This document shows, in pieces, positions 7,347-15,000 of a stretch of 15,000 nt of DNA. The notes under the pieces are model-generated. The model saw only the letters and a list, made by a program, of their open reading frames with translations, did no database searches and was not told where the DNA came from. A program made the position numbers and the translations under genes. Position 1 is the stretch's first letter, and each line of letters starts with the position of its first letter. The DNA lies in NCBI GenBank assembly GCA_025351615.1, contig JANXVP010000156.1, positions 1 to 15,000 of the forward strand, given 5' to 3'. Source of the stretch: Ramlibacter sp. (GTDB lineage: Bacteria; Pseudomonadota; Gammaproteobacteria; Burkholderiales; Burkholderiaceae_C).

Positions 7347-8483
7347 ATGGCCTTGAACCGCCCGATCCCGTCCCCGCTTTCATCGCTGCGCCGGCGCGCC
7401 GCACTGGCCGCCCTCGTGCTCGCGCCGCTGGCGGCCGTGCTCGCCTATGCTGCAAGCTTCCTGCTGGACGACGAATACCAGAGCACGGCGCGGGTGCTGC
7501 CGCCGGCCCTGTACAGTGCGCCGCCCCGGGTTCCGATCTTCACCACCGACTCTGGCTACGAACGCATGGCGGACCAGATCAGTGTGCGCTACCAGAGCGA
7601 CCTGGCGATGAGCCTGCTGCGCAGCGCGCCGATCCTGGACGCCGTGGTGCGGCTGGAGGAACTGGGTCGCCATTTCGACACCTCGAGTCCGCGCGTGGCG
7701 CGCGACAAGCTGCTGGAGCAGACCCGCATTTCGGCCGGCCGCGACGGCGTTGTCGCGATCCAGGTGACCGACACCGGCAGCGACAAGGCGTCAAGTATCG
7801 CGAACGCATACGTCACGGAGCTCGAGCGCTACGTCGTCGACCTCACGAACAACACTGCACGCACGCGGGCCGATGCCATCCGCTTGCAGCTCGCGCTGGC
7901 GCAGCAGCGGTTGCGCGACCTGGACGGGGTGTTCGTCCAGGTGCAGCGCCGCACCGGTGTCGTCAAGCTGTCCCCGGAGCAGTCGACCAGCAGTTCCAAC
8001 CTGGGCGACTTGCGACAGCGGCTCGCCATGCGCGAAGCGCAGCTTACCGCGATGAGCGTCTACGCGACTACCAGCAACCCCGCCCATGTCCGCATCAATG
8101 CCGAAGCGCAGGCGCTGCGCGGGCAGATCGCGGCAATCGTCGGGCAGCCGCGAGGCGGCGCAGAGGGCACAGACGGCAAGGGCGGCGGCGCCGAGGAAGT
8201 CCAGTATCAGCGCGCCCTGCGCGACGTGCGCAGCACCGAAGAGGTGGTGGAAGGCTTGCGCAAGCAGCTAATCCAGGCCGAGTTCGAGTCGGTGAGCAAG
8301 CTCGCCGGACTGCAGGTGATCGAGCGCGCGGCGCCCAGCGAAGTGCGCAGCGCACCGCGGCGACCGCTGATCGCCGCAGTGACGGGCTTGACCACGCTGC
8401 TGGCAGTCATCGCCTGGTTCCTGTGGCGACTGCGCCGGCTGCGGCCGGTGCGCGCCACCGGAGAGGTCGCCCCGCTCCCATGA
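7347..8483 (+). CDS. Wzz-type polysaccharide co-polymerase (chain length determinant), no kinase domain
   Basis: A 378-residue inner-membrane protein with the two-helix layout of polysaccharide co-polymerases. TM1 covers about 18-40, after an Arg-rich cytoplasmic start. A long, mostly helical periplasmic region follows, and TM2 at about 341-360 is preceded by the Pro-rich IERAAPSEVRSAPRRP expected before the second helix. Heptad-like helical stretches include the segment around YVTELERYVVDLTNNTARTRADAIRLQ, read in pieces. The short basic tail after TM2 has no Walker motifs and no Tyr-rich end, so the BY-kinase part of Wzc-type proteins is missing. It would control chain length with Wzy and dock to the OPX protein encoded just upstream. 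Its stop overlaps the flippase start by four bases (ATGA). The family is confident from architecture and context, although periplasmic sequences in this family diverge strongly. Confidence 0.87.
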   Translation: MALNRPIPSPLSSLRRRAALAALVLAPLAAVLAYAASFLLDDEYQSTARVLPPALYSAPPRVPIFTTDSGYERMADQISVRYQSDLAMSLLRSAPILDAVVRLEELGRHFDTSSPRVARDKLLEQTRISAGRDGVVAIQVTDTGSDKASSIANAYVTELERYVVDLTNNTARTRADAIRLQLALAQQRLRDLDGVFVQVQRRTGVVKLSPEQSTSSSNLGDLRQRLAMREAQLTAMSVYATTSNPAHVRINAEAQALRGQIAAIVGQPRGGAEGTDGKGGGAEEVQYQRALRDVRSTEEVVEGLRKQLIQAEFESVSKLAGLQVIERAAPSEVRSAPRRPLIAAVTGLTTLLAVIAWFLWRLRRLRPVRATGEVAPLP

Positions 8484-10069
8484 GCGCCGGCGACTCCCTC
8501 TGGCGCGGCCTGGTGGTGAATTACCTGGGCAAGGCCTTCACCGCCCTGCTGAGCCTGTTCACGTTGCCGATCCTGTACCGCCAACTGGGCGGCGAGGCGT
8601 TCGGACTGTTCGGGCTGTTCTTCTCGGTCCAGCTGCTGCTCGGGGTCTTCGACTTCGGTGTCGGCGCCGCCCTCCAGCGCGACCTGGCTGCGGTCCAGGC
8701 GGGCGCAGCATCGCCCCGAGCGGCCGATGTGGTCGCGACGACGCGCCGGGTCGAACGGGTGCTGTGGGGCGTGGCCGCGCTGGCGTGCGCCGTCGCCGGG
8801 ACCGGCAACAGCTTCTTCGCCACCCACTGGCTCAAGGTGCAGGCGCTGTCGCCCGGGCTGGTGAGCGACGCCGTGCTCTGGATGGCAGTGGCGGCGGCAC
8901 TGCAGTTCGTTGGCAACTTCTACGTGGGCTGCCTCAACGCCCTGCGCCTGCATCGCCGGACGAGCGCGCTGCAAAGCGGTGTCTGGGCCCTGCGTTTTCC
9001 GCTGCTGCTCTGGTGCGTGGGCGCCGGCGTCGCGCCGGCGGGCACGATGCAGGAGGCGGTAGTCCCTGTCCTGCAAGCCTGGGCCGCCACCAATGCGCTG
9101 CTGGCGCTGGTGGGACGGACGCTCCTTGCGCGTGGCCTGCCGCGCCCGGGCGGCACAGCCGGGGTGGCCTCGCTGCGGCGCGCCGCCCGCTTCGGAGTGC
9201 CCCTCGTGGCGGTGACCACGCTCATCATGGTGTTCAACCAGGTCGACAAGATCGCGGCGAGCCGGCTGCTGCCGCTGGATGCGCTGGGTAAGTACACCAT
9301 CGTCCTGAGCATCGCGGAGGTGATGTACCTGATGTACCAGCCGATCTACACCAGCTTCCTGCCGGTCTTCTGCGCCCGGCATGCCGCGGTGGGCGCGGGA
9401 GGAGACTCGACGCTGCTCTGGGAAAGCATCGGCCTGGCGGGGCGGATCATGGCGATCGCGGTGCTGCCGGTTGCCGCCGTGCTGTTTTCCTTGCCGGCGC
9501 TGGTGATCTTCGCCTGGACCGGCGACGCTCCTTTAGCCGCGAGCGGCGCCAGCGTGCTGCGCTGGGTCACCGTCGGCGCCACGGTCAATGCCTTTCTGTT
9601 CATCCCATTCGCCCTGCAGCAGGCTGCCGGCGACCTGCGGCCCTGGGGCTGGCGGATCGCAGTTGCGCTGGCCGTGTACATCCCGCTGGCCCTGGCAGCC
9701 ATTCACCAGTGGGGCATGCAGGGCGCAGCGGCGGCCTGGTGCACAGGCAGCGCGATTCTCGCCTTCTGGCTGGCCCGGACCACGGCGCAGGTGCTTGGGC
9801 ACGCTCCAGGCGGCGGCGGCTTGATGGCTGCCATCGTACCGGCGGCCTTTCGGACGCTGCTCGCGTGCGGCCTGGTCGCGGGCCTGTTCGTCGCCGTGCC
9901 CTCGCCCTCGCCCTCGCCCTCGGGCCGGATCGGATCCGCCCTGCTCGCCCTGGCGATGCTGGGGCTGTGCGTACTGGTGGCGCTGCGCAGCCAGGCTGAC
10001 GTGTGGAGTTTGTGCCTGCGGGCCCTGTCGCGCCTGCGCAGCGCACCGCGGGGAGCACCGACGCCGTGA
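8480..10069 (+). CDS. wzx: Wzx-type lipid-linked oligosaccharide flippase (MOP superfamily)
   Basis: A 529-residue multispanning inner-membrane protein predicted to flip undecaprenyl-PP-linked repeat units to the periplasmic face. The N-terminus carries the family pattern: [32 protein letters not shown], read as two adjoining parts, then [18 protein letters not shown]. Hydrophobic helices recur along the whole length, consistent with about 12-14 membrane spans, and a second repeat begins with [28 protein letters not shown] 8480 overlaps the Wzz stop as ATGA; an open upstream extension to 8423 is a shadow of Wzz. A purine-rich GGAGAGG at 8460-8466 may assist. Near the end a 6-base tandem repeat encodes (Pro-Ser)4 at residues 474-481. 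The downstream acyltransferase overlaps by four bases (GTGA). Wzx with nearby Wzy indicates a Wzy-dependent rather than ABC-transporter pathway. Confidence 0.92.
   Translation: MSAGDSLWRGLVVNYLGKAFTALLSLFTLPILYRQLGGEAFGLFGLFFSVQLLLGVFDFGVGAALQRDLAAVQAGAASPRAADVVATTRRVERVLWGVAALACAVAGTGNSFFATHWLKVQALSPGLVSDAVLWMAVAAALQFVGNFYVGCLNALRLHRRTSALQSGVWALRFPLLLWCVGAGVAPAGTMQEAVVPVLQAWAATNALLALVGRTLLARGLPRPGGTAGVASLRRAARFGVPLVAVTTLIMVFNQVDKIAASRLLPLDALGKYTIVLSIAEVMYLMYQPIYTSFLPVFCARHAAVGAGGDSTLLWESIGLAGRIMAIAVLPVAAVLFSLPALVIFAWTGDAPLAASGASVLRWVTVGATVNAFLFIPFALQQAAGDLRPWGWRIAVALAVYIPLALAAIHQWGMQGAAAAWCTGSAILAFWLARTTAQVLGHAPGGGGLMAAIVPAAFRTLLACGLVAGLFVAVPSPSPSPSGRIGSALLALAMLGLCVLVALRSQADVWSLCLRALSRLRSAPRGAPTP
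9899..9922 (+). repeat. Tandem hexanucleotide repeat (CCCTCG)x4 inside the flippase gene
   Basis: Four perfect head-to-tail copies of CCCTCG lie in the frame Pro-Ser, giving PSPSPSPS at flippase residues 474-481 in a loop between late hydrophobic segments. Gain or loss of a unit would keep the frame and change the loop by two residues. Confidence 0.9.
10050..10055 (+). promoter_or_regulatory. Ribosome binding site for the acyltransferase gene
   Basis: GGGGAG ends ten bases before GTG 10066 and sixteen before ATG 10072. The spacing favours the GTG, which also forms a four-base GTGA overlap with the flippase stop, like the other junctions in the operon. Confidence 0.5.
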
Positions 10070-10668
10070 AGATGCTGCTGACGAACCTGGCCTTTCAGTG
10101 TGCGAGCCGCGCGCGCAACGGCTGGGGCTGGCTGCGCGCGTCGTGCTACGGCGTCCGCCTGGGCCGCGGCGCCGTGGTCAGCCCGAATGCCGACATCGCC
10201 CATGCCAGCTTTTTCGGGCGGGCGCAGATCGCAAGCGACGTGCGGATCGGCCACGGCAGCTACGTCAATTCAGGTTCGGTCGACAGCGCCGACATCGGCT
10301 GCTGGTGCTCGATCGGCTTCGCGGTACAGATCGGCCCGACCGAGCACGACATCACGCACGCGTCAACCTCGCCCGTGTTCCAGCGGCGTTTCCAGGGCGG
10401 CCGCTCGGAACCGGCGCAGCCGCCCCCGCCGCAGATCGGCCACGACGTGTGGATCGGCAGCGGCGCGATCGTACTGCGCGGCGTGCGGATCGGCGACGGC
10501 GCCGTGGTGGCGGCGGGCGCCGTCGTGACCCGCGATGTCGAGCCCTACACGGTGGTGGCCGGCGTGCCAGCGCGCTTCCTGAAAGAGCGTTTCGCCAGTG
10601 AAGCGCAACGCCAGGAGGCCGAGGCAGCCTTGCGGGCCGCGCTGCGGTCGATCGGCCGCGCCGCATGA
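10066..10668 (+). CDS. Left-handed beta-helix (hexapeptide repeat) acyltransferase, CatB/XAT-like
   Basis: A 200-residue trimeric-type acyltransferase, probably O- or N-acetylating a sugar of the repeat unit from acetyl-CoA in the cytoplasm. Hexapeptide repeats with the [LIV]-G-x4 rhythm are visible: [22 protein letters not shown] and [12 protein letters not shown], then, after the active-site loop, [20 protein letters not shown]. These are followed by [28 protein letters not shown], the standard end of the family. The loop contains PTEHDITH, whose His94 is the likely catalytic base by position. It also has a Pro-rich stretch (QPPPPQ) before the WIG block. GTG 10066 is preferred for its ribosome site and overlap; ATG 10072 is possible, and an in-frame ATG at 10003 would overlap the flippase by 67 bases. 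It overlaps the polymerase gene as ATGA. The specific acceptor is unknown. Confidence 0.9.
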   Translation: MKMLLTNLAFQCASRARNGWGWLRASCYGVRLGRGAVVSPNADIAHASFFGRAQIASDVRIGHGSYVNSGSVDSADIGCWCSIGFAVQIGPTEHDITHASTSPVFQRRFQGGRSEPAQPPPPQIGHDVWIGSGAIVLRGVRIGDGAVVAAGAVVTRDVEPYTVVAGVPARFLKERFASEAQRQEAEAALRAALRSIGRAA

Positions 10669-12155
10669 GCCACGACGTCGACCCGGTCGCCGCTGCACCC
10701 GTCCCGGAGGCGGACCCGGTCGCCGGGGGAATAGTGCGGGCGTGGGGCTTTGGCGTGCTGGTGCTCGCCCTGCTGCTCGCGATCGTGACGTTACAGGACT
10801 TTCCGCCCCGCCTGACCCTGTTCGTCTGCGGCTACGTTGCGATCGCGTTCGGCTATTTCGCCCTGGCCCATGCCGACCGGCGCTTCGACGTGCTGCATCC
10901 GGCGGTCGGCCTGTTCCTGCTGTTGTTTCTCTACTCGCTGTCGTCAGCCCTGTTTGTCGAGACCGAGCGGACCACATTTTTCGGCGAGTCGCTGCTGCCG
11001 CAGGTGGATGCACTGTACTACTGGATCTGCATCGCCGGCGCGGCTGGCCTGGCGCTCGGTCTGGGAGCGCGGTGCCTGGGCGGCGCGCCGGACAGCCGGG
11101 CGCAGGCTGTCGCGCCCGCGGACAACGCCGCCTTGCGCAGCACCATGGTCGGGTGCTGCGTCGTGCTGTGTGTGCTGTTCCTGCCTTTCATCGCGCCGAA
11201 ATTCAATTTTTTCTCGGTGCACTCCTACTACGAGGTGGCCCTCAGTTCGCGCATCGAGCGGATCGGCGACGAAACGTTGGGCACGGTAGACGTGCTGACG
11301 CTCTACCTGCCGCTGACGCTGCTGCTGGCGCTGTGTGCTTACGCGATCCAAAGTGCCGCGGTGCGCCCCGTGCTGCGAGTGCTGGCGCTGACCGCCTTCC
11401 TGGCCTACGTGGCGACCGGCTTTCTCGCAGGCGAGCGGTACACCATCCTGTACTGCGGATTGGTGCTGCTGGCCTACCGCCATTTCCGGATTCGGCGGAT
11501 CGGCTTTTTGCAGGCCGCCGTCGCGGGCGCCCTGGCCTACTTTCTGATGAACCTGGTGCCCATCATCCGCGGCAGCACCGACCCCGCGCAGATGCTGCTG
11601 GCGCTGCAGGACGCGATCCATGCCCGCGGCTGGGCCGACTTTTCGCTGACGTACAGCAACGAGTTGCTCACGGCGACCAATCTGCACCGCCACATCCAGG
11701 GCATGCTGCTGGGCGAGACGCACTACAACTACGGCTATTCGCTGGTCACCGACCTGCTCGTCTGGATCCCGCGCCTGCTGTATCCGAACCGGCCGTTGCC
11801 GACTTCCGAGCAGTTTGTCGAGGTGTTCTACCCCGGCGTGCGCGACATCGGCGGCGGCTACGGTTTCTTCATCCTGCAGGAGGGCTACTGGGCGTTCGGG
11901 ATCTTCGGAGCCTTCCTGTTCATGGCGGTCTTCGGCTGGATCCTGGACGGCATCTACCGGCTCGTGGTCCGCTTCCAGCAGTACGACCTGGTCGTGTTTC
12001 TCTATGCCGCCATCTATGCCGACCTCGTGATGGCCTCGGTCCGCTCGGGCGTGGTCGGCTCGTTCAAGGCGGCGCTGCTGCGCGCCGTTCCGTTCGCCCT
12101 GGTGCTTCTTGTCCACGCCTGGCGCATGCGGGCGGCCGGCCGGCGGGTACCGTGA
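10665..12155 (+). CDS. wzy: O-antigen/oligosaccharide repeat-unit polymerase (Wzy-like)
   Basis: A 496-residue integral membrane protein with about ten or more hydrophobic segments, for example [42 protein letters not shown] and [13 protein letters not shown] soluble-looking part near 11600-11860 contains [36 protein letters not shown] and the stretch [20 protein letters not shown]. Such a large polar loop between late helices is typical of Wzy polymerases and O-antigen polymerase Wzy-type families. It would polymerise undecaprenyl-PP-linked units at the periplasmic face, with the Wzz homologue setting length. ATG 10665 overlaps the acyltransferase stop as ATGA and has no strong Shine-Dalgarno, which suggests coupled translation. 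The gene has locally more A/T (for instance near 11200) and includes a TTA codon near 10790, mild oddities common in wzy genes. A WaaL-type ligase is the main alternative; position between Wzx and GT genes favours Wzy. Confidence 0.85.
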   Translation: MSHDVDPVAAAPVPEADPVAGGIVRAWGFGVLVLALLLAIVTLQDFPPRLTLFVCGYVAIAFGYFALAHADRRFDVLHPAVGLFLLLFLYSLSSALFVETERTTFFGESLLPQVDALYYWICIAGAAGLALGLGARCLGGAPDSRAQAVAPADNAALRSTMVGCCVVLCVLFLPFIAPKFNFFSVHSYYEVALSSRIERIGDETLGTVDVLTLYLPLTLLLALCAYAIQSAAVRPVLRVLALTAFLAYVATGFLAGERYTILYCGLVLLAYRHFRIRRIGFLQAAVAGALAYFLMNLVPIIRGSTDPAQMLLALQDAIHARGWADFSLTYSNELLTATNLHRHIQGMLLGETHYNYGYSLVTDLLVWIPRLLYPNRPLPTSEQFVEVFYPGVRDIGGGYGFFILQEGYWAFGIFGAFLFMAVFGWILDGIYRLVVRFQQYDLVVFLYAAIYADLVMASVRSGVVGSFKAALLRAVPFALVLLVHAWRMRAAGRRVP

Positions 12156-13426
12156 AGACGATGTGGATCGTGACCTCCGGGGAGCCCTTGCCGACCGACC
12201 CCGGCGGTGCGCGGCTGCTGCGACATGGCATTGTGGCGGCGATGCTGGTCGAGCGGGGCTGGAGCGTCGTCTGGTGGACTTCCAATTTCGACCACACGGC
12301 CAAGCGTTCACGCCATCCGGGCTCCTCGCCCGTCGTCGAAGACGTGGGTCCGACTTACCGCATCGTGCTGCTGCCCAGCGCCGGCTATCGCCGCAATGTA
12401 TCCCTGGCCCGGGTGTTGGACCATCGGCAGGTCGCCGATTCTTTCACCGGGGCGGCGCGGGACGAGCGGGCGCCGGATGTCGTGCTGTGCTCGTATCCGA
12501 CGATCGAGCTGGCCGATGCCGCCACCCGCTTCGGCCAGCGCCATGGCGTTCCGGTCCTGCTGGACGTCCGTGACCTGTGGCCCGACATCTTCGGCGAGGC
12601 CCTGCCCGGCCCCATGAGATGGCTGGCGCGCCCGATCCTGTGGCCGTACGCGCGGCAGGGCCGGCGGGCGCTGAGCGCGGCAACCGCCCTCACCGGCATC
12701 ACCGAACCCATCGTGGACTGGGCCTGCCGGAAAGCGGGGCGGCAGCGCCGCTCCACGGAGCGGGCTTTTCCGCTGGCCTGCACACTGCCGGAGCGACCGG
12801 ACGTGCCCGCTGTGCGCCAAGCCGCGCAGCGATGGCTGGAGCGGGGCGTCGGTGCCGACCGCTTTGTGGTGTCCTTCTTCGGTGCCATGGGCGCGCAGTT
12901 CGACTTCGACACGGTCCTGGCGGCAGCGCAATTGCTGGAGCACACCTGTCCGCAGGTGCTGTTCGTTCTGTGTGGCCAGGGCCGCGAGCTCGAACGGCTG
13001 CAGTCGCATGCGCGGACCCATGCCAACGTGGTGGCACCGGGCTGGCAGGGCCGGGCGGACCTGCACAGCCTGATGCACCGCAGCGCCGCCGGCCTCGCGC
13101 CCTACTTCAACGAGCATAGCTTCACCCTGAGCGTGCCAAACAAGGTGATCGAGTATTGCTCCGGCGGCCTGCCGGTGCTGTCCAGCCTGCGCGGCGAGAC
13201 CGAGCGTCTGCTCGCTAGCAACGACTGCGGCCTGACCTACGCCGAGCGGGATGGCGCGGCGCTGGCCGCATGCATCCGCCTTCTGTTCGACGATGCGTCC
13301 CTGCGCGGCCGACTCGGACGCAACGCCTTGCGACTGTTCAATGAGCGTTACACCGCCGAGCGCGTCTACGGCGAGTTGATCGAAGAGCTCGGGCGCCTGG
13401 CCGGGGCCGGGGGGGCGGGCGGATGA
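12152..13426 (+). CDS. Glycosyltransferase family 4-like, WbuB-type
   Basis: A 424-residue GT-B glycosyltransferase predicted to add a sugar from a nucleotide donor to the lipid-linked unit on the cytoplasmic side. The N-terminus (MWIVTSGEPLPTDPGGARLLRHG, in two adjoining blocks) and VVWWTSNFDH match the WbuB-like group, as does LLDVRDLWPDIFGEALPG. The donor domain begins near FVVSFFGAMG (residues 238-247). It carries VLFVLCGQGRE, then PNKVIEYCSGGLPVLSS with Glu334 as the second acid of the GT4 signature. The residue eight before it is Leu326, so the first acid of EX7E is absent. GTG 12152 gives a GTGA overlap with the polymerase stop; ATG 12161 is the alternative. The frame is open upstream to 10598 but that part is the polymerase read out of frame. 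The C-terminus ends in a Gly/Ala run encoded by a G-rich tract. Sugar and linkage are unknown. Confidence 0.9.
   Translation: MKTMWIVTSGEPLPTDPGGARLLRHGIVAAMLVERGWSVVWWTSNFDHTAKRSRHPGSSPVVEDVGPTYRIVLLPSAGYRRNVSLARVLDHRQVADSFTGAARDERAPDVVLCSYPTIELADAATRFGQRHGVPVLLDVRDLWPDIFGEALPGPMRWLARPILWPYARQGRRALSAATALTGITEPIVDWACRKAGRQRRSTERAFPLACTLPERPDVPAVRQAAQRWLERGVGADRFVVSFFGAMGAQFDFDTVLAAAQLLEHTCPQVLFVLCGQGRELERLQSHARTHANVVAPGWQGRADLHSLMHRSAAGLAPYFNEHSFTLSVPNKVIEYCSGGLPVLSSLRGETERLLASNDCGLTYAERDGAALAACIRLLFDDASLRGRLGRNALRLFNERYTAERVYGELIEELGRLAGAGGAGG
13403..13422 (+). promoter_or_regulatory. G-rich tract with G-quadruplex pattern directly before a start codon
   Basis: GGGG-CC-GGGGGGG-C-GGG-C-GG runs up to the base before ATG 13423. 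It can be parsed as four runs of at least three G with loops of one or two bases (13403-13419). It encodes the Gly/Ala tail of the preceding glycosyltransferase and occupies the ribosome-binding region of the next gene. Confidence 0.5.
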
Positions 13427-14463
13427 CGTTCCTGGCGCCGGCCCGGCCGCCGCGCGACTCCGCGCTGCGCACGCTCTGGGTCCACAACTTCGACCCCAGC
13501 ATACCGGTGGGTGGCATCTTCATGCACACCCTGGCCGACGCGGTCCAGGCCTGCGGCGTGAGCGTCGACATGCTGTGCACCGGCCGGCTGACGAGCCCGG
13601 TGGAAATCTGGCGGGCCAGGTCCCTGCTGCGCGAGCTGAGCGGAGAGTTCGACCTCGTGCATGCGCAGTACGGCTCGATGTGCTCGCTGGTCGCGACGGC
13701 GGCGCAGGGGCCCGCCCTGCTGTCGCTGCGCGGCTCCGACTGGTACCGCCTGCCCGAAGGCACGCTGTCCCAACGCCTGCACGGCAATCTCGCCAACGCC
13801 CTGACCCGGCGCGCGCTTCCGCACTTCGACCGGGTGATCGTGATGTCGGAGGCGATGCGCCGCGACATCGAAGCACAGCGGCCTCGACTGGTGCGCGGCC
13901 CGGTGGACGTGGTGACGGACGGCCTCGACCTCGAGATGTTCCGGCCGCTGGACCGGCAGGCCTGCCGGGGCAAGCTGGGGCACGGCGCCGACCGCCGTCC
14001 CTGGGTGCTGATGACCACGCTGTTCGACGACAACCCGGTCAAGCGCGTGCCGCTTGCCAAGGCCGCGGTGGCGCTGGCCAAGCAGGCGCTGCCCGACCTG
14101 GTGCTGAAGATCGCGTCCGGGGTGCCGTATGAGGACATGCCGTTGTGGGTGAATGCCTGCAACGCGATCCTGCTGACATCGGAACACGAAGGCTGGCCGA
14201 ACGCGATCAAGGAAGCTCTGGCCTGCAACGTGCCGTTCATCTCGACCGACGTGAGCGACCTGGCCACGATCAGCGCCCGCGAGCCGAGCTGCCACACCAC
14301 AGCTGCCGACCCTGCCGCATTGGCCGCTGCTCTGCTCGAAACGCTCGGGCACGCGCCGCCGCAACACCTGCGCCAACACGTGCAGGCCATGGAAGTGCGG
14401 ACCGTCGCGCGGCGCCTGTGCGACATCTACCGCGAAATGCTGGAGCAGCCATGTGCGGCCTAG
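13423..14463 (+). CDS. Glycosyltransferase family 4 protein
   Basis: A 346-residue retaining GT-B enzyme. The N-terminal acceptor domain has the GT4 opening LWVHNFDPSIPVGGIFMHTL (Gly-Gly loop), then DLVHAQYG and LSLRGSDW. The linker VTDGLDLEMFRP is the typical start of the donor domain. The signature SEHEGWPNAIKEAL contains the full EX7E pair (Glu256 and Glu264), followed by VPFISTDVSDL. It is probably cytosolic or peripheral at the inner membrane, adding one sugar to the repeat unit. ATG 13423 overlaps the preceding glycosyltransferase stop as ATGA; the base run before it is almost all G, giving SD-like sequence but also possible structure. It overlaps the following AsnB-like gene by 13 bases. 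At 346 residues it is slightly short for the family but all key motifs are present. Donor sugar not determinable. Confidence 0.93.
   Translation: MTFLAPARPPRDSALRTLWVHNFDPSIPVGGIFMHTLADAVQACGVSVDMLCTGRLTSPVEIWRARSLLRELSGEFDLVHAQYGSMCSLVATAAQGPALLSLRGSDWYRLPEGTLSQRLHGNLANALTRRALPHFDRVIVMSEAMRRDIEAQRPRLVRGPVDVVTDGLDLEMFRPLDRQACRGKLGHGADRRPWVLMTTLFDDNPVKRVPLAKAAVALAKQALPDLVLKIASGVPYEDMPLWVNACNAILLTSEHEGWPNAIKEALACNVPFISTDVSDLATISAREPSCHTTAADPAALAAALLETLGHAPPQHLRQHVQAMEVRTVARRLCDIYREMLEQPCAA
14441..14445 (+). promoter_or_regulatory. Ribosome binding site for the AsnB-like gene
   Basis: TGGAG lies five bases before ATG 14451, within the end of the glycosyltransferase gene, and supports the start that puts the catalytic Cys at position 2. 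Confidence 0.6.
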
Positions 14464-15000
14464 GCGTGATCGTGCAGCTCGCCGGCAACCATGCGGTCCT
14501 GGAGCGCGCGCTGCAGGCCCTCGAGCGGGCCCAGAGTCACCGCGGGCCGGACGCCCGGGGAATCCGCATCGAACCTTTGGCGCGTCCTGGTGCGCCGGCT
14601 CCGGGCGAGGGCGGCCCGCTGCTGGGCCTGGCCAGCCAGCGCCTGGCAGTGGTCGACTTGTCTGCCCGGGCGGCGCAGCCGATGACATCCCCCTGCGGGC
14701 GCTACGTGCTTTGCTACAACGGCGAGATCTATAACTACCGGGAACTGGCGGCCCGGCTGCGCGATGCCGGCGAAGAGGCGCTGAGCCCGGATGCGGGCGA
14801 CACCCAGGTGCTGCTGGCGTGCCTGGCGCGATGGGGCACCGAGTGCCTGGCCCTGCTCAACGGAATGTGGGCATTCGCGCTGTTCGATCGCGCGCAGAAC
14901 AGCTTGCTGCTGGCGCGCGACCGCATGGGCGTGAAGCCGCTGTTCTGGTCGGCCAGCGACGACGGCCTGGTGATCGCCTCCGAAATCAAGGGCATCCTGG
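14451..15000 (+). CDS. AsnB-like glutamine amidotransferase (asparagine synthetase family), 3' end beyond window
   Basis: The first 183 residues are visible and cover nearly all of the class II glutaminase domain; the ATP-pyrophosphatase domain would follow outside. MCGLGV places the N-terminal nucleophile Cys at position 2. Further marks are SHRGPDARG, LAVVDLSARAAQPM, YNGEIYNYREL, a GDTQVLL block, LLNGMWAFALFD and LARDRMGVKPLFW, ending in IASEIKGIL. These match asparagine synthetase B in order and spacing. One change is ASQRL where GHRRL is usual. Full-length relatives have about 600 residues. The start is fixed by the Met-Cys requirement and TGGAG; it overlaps the glycosyltransferase by 13 bases. 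In surface-polysaccharide loci such homologues are thought to amidate carboxyl groups of uronic acids or related residues; free asparagine synthesis is the alternative. The missing C-terminal half prevents a decision. Confidence 0.94.
   Translation, partial: MCGLGVIVQLAGNHAVLERALQALERAQSHRGPDARGIRIEPLARPGAPAPGEGGPLLGLASQRLAVVDLSARAAQPMTSPCGRYVLCYNGEIYNYRELAARLRDAGEEALSPDAGDTQVLLACLARWGTECLALLNGMWAFALFDRAQNSLLLARDRMGVKPLFWSASDDGLVIASEIKGIL

Noticed and set aside
4738..7455. A 905-codon open frame on the minus strand opposite the OPX gene
   Set aside because: Its product is low-complexity, rich in His, Arg, Asp and Gln, with no domain, and mirrors the plus-strand gene. Long antisense open frames are expected in high-GC coding DNA.
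9021..9040. Direct repeat of GCGCCGGCG inside the flippase gene
   Set aside because: Nine-base GC-only repeat in coding sequence, with no wider symmetry; expected by chance at this composition.
12133..12142. Palindrome CGGCCGGCCG before the glycosyltransferase start
   Set aside because: Short, GC-only and within Ala-Gly-Arg codons; not long enough to argue for an operator.
10598..12151. A large in-frame N-terminal extension upstream of the WbuB-type glycosyltransferase, suggesting a fusion
   Set aside because: The extension is Arg/Pro/Gly-rich and is the polymerase gene read in another frame. The polymerase frame encodes clear membrane helices, and the glycosyltransferase motif begins right at GTG 12152.
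1..15000. Search for tRNA, rRNA, CRISPR arrays, insertion sequences, attachment sites or defence genes
   Set aside because: Nothing resembling these was seen; coding density is nearly complete and every gene fits polysaccharide biosynthesis.

Overview
This window is one uninterrupted, plus-strand surface-polysaccharide biosynthesis and export locus from a high-GC, Gram-negative bacterium. The Gram-negative call rests on a Wza-type outer-membrane polysaccharide export protein. Strong G/C preference at third codon positions and the family mix suit a high-GC proteobacterium such as Xanthomonadales or Burkholderiales; I cannot choose between them from sequence alone. Base composition is fairly even, so nothing marks part of the window as recently acquired.

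Layout: 1-671 is the 3' part of a SAM-dependent methyltransferase. 691-3891 is a sugar-precursor-like module: a DegT/StrS-type PLP aminotransferase followed by a pair resembling the alpha and beta subunits of 2-oxoacid dehydrogenase E1 (thiamine diphosphate), with no E2 or E3 nearby. 3891-4622 is a monotopic phosphoglycosyl transferase that would start the lipid-linked repeat unit. 4639-8483 holds the export/length-control pair: a long OPX protein with about five SLBB repeats, then a Wzz-type co-polymerase without a kinase domain. 8480-10069 is a Wzx flippase, 10066-10668 a hexapeptide acyltransferase, and 10665-12155 a Wzy-like polymerase. 12152-14463 holds two GT4-type glycosyltransferases. 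14451 to the window end is the start of an AsnB-like glutamine amidotransferase, cut by the edge.

Together they make a Wzx/Wzy-dependent pathway. The PGT primes undecaprenyl phosphate, the GT4 enzymes extend the unit, Wzx flips it, Wzy polymerises it, Wzz sets chain length and the OPX protein forms the outer-membrane exit. The methyltransferase, aminotransferase, E1 pair, acyltransferase and AsnB homologue probably supply unusual sugars or substituents.

Genes are packed extremely tightly. Most junctions overlap by 1-14 bases and the largest gap is 29 bases, so one transcription unit with translational coupling is the simplest reading. I see no promoter, intrinsic terminator, tRNA, rRNA, insertion sequence or CRISPR array, and no gene-free stretch over 300 bases. 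The least ordinary part is the E1 alpha/beta pair next to the variant aminotransferase. Secondary curiosities are a perfect GC hairpin at the OPX start, a G-quadruplex-like tract just before a glycosyltransferase start, and a 6-base tandem repeat in the flippase gene.
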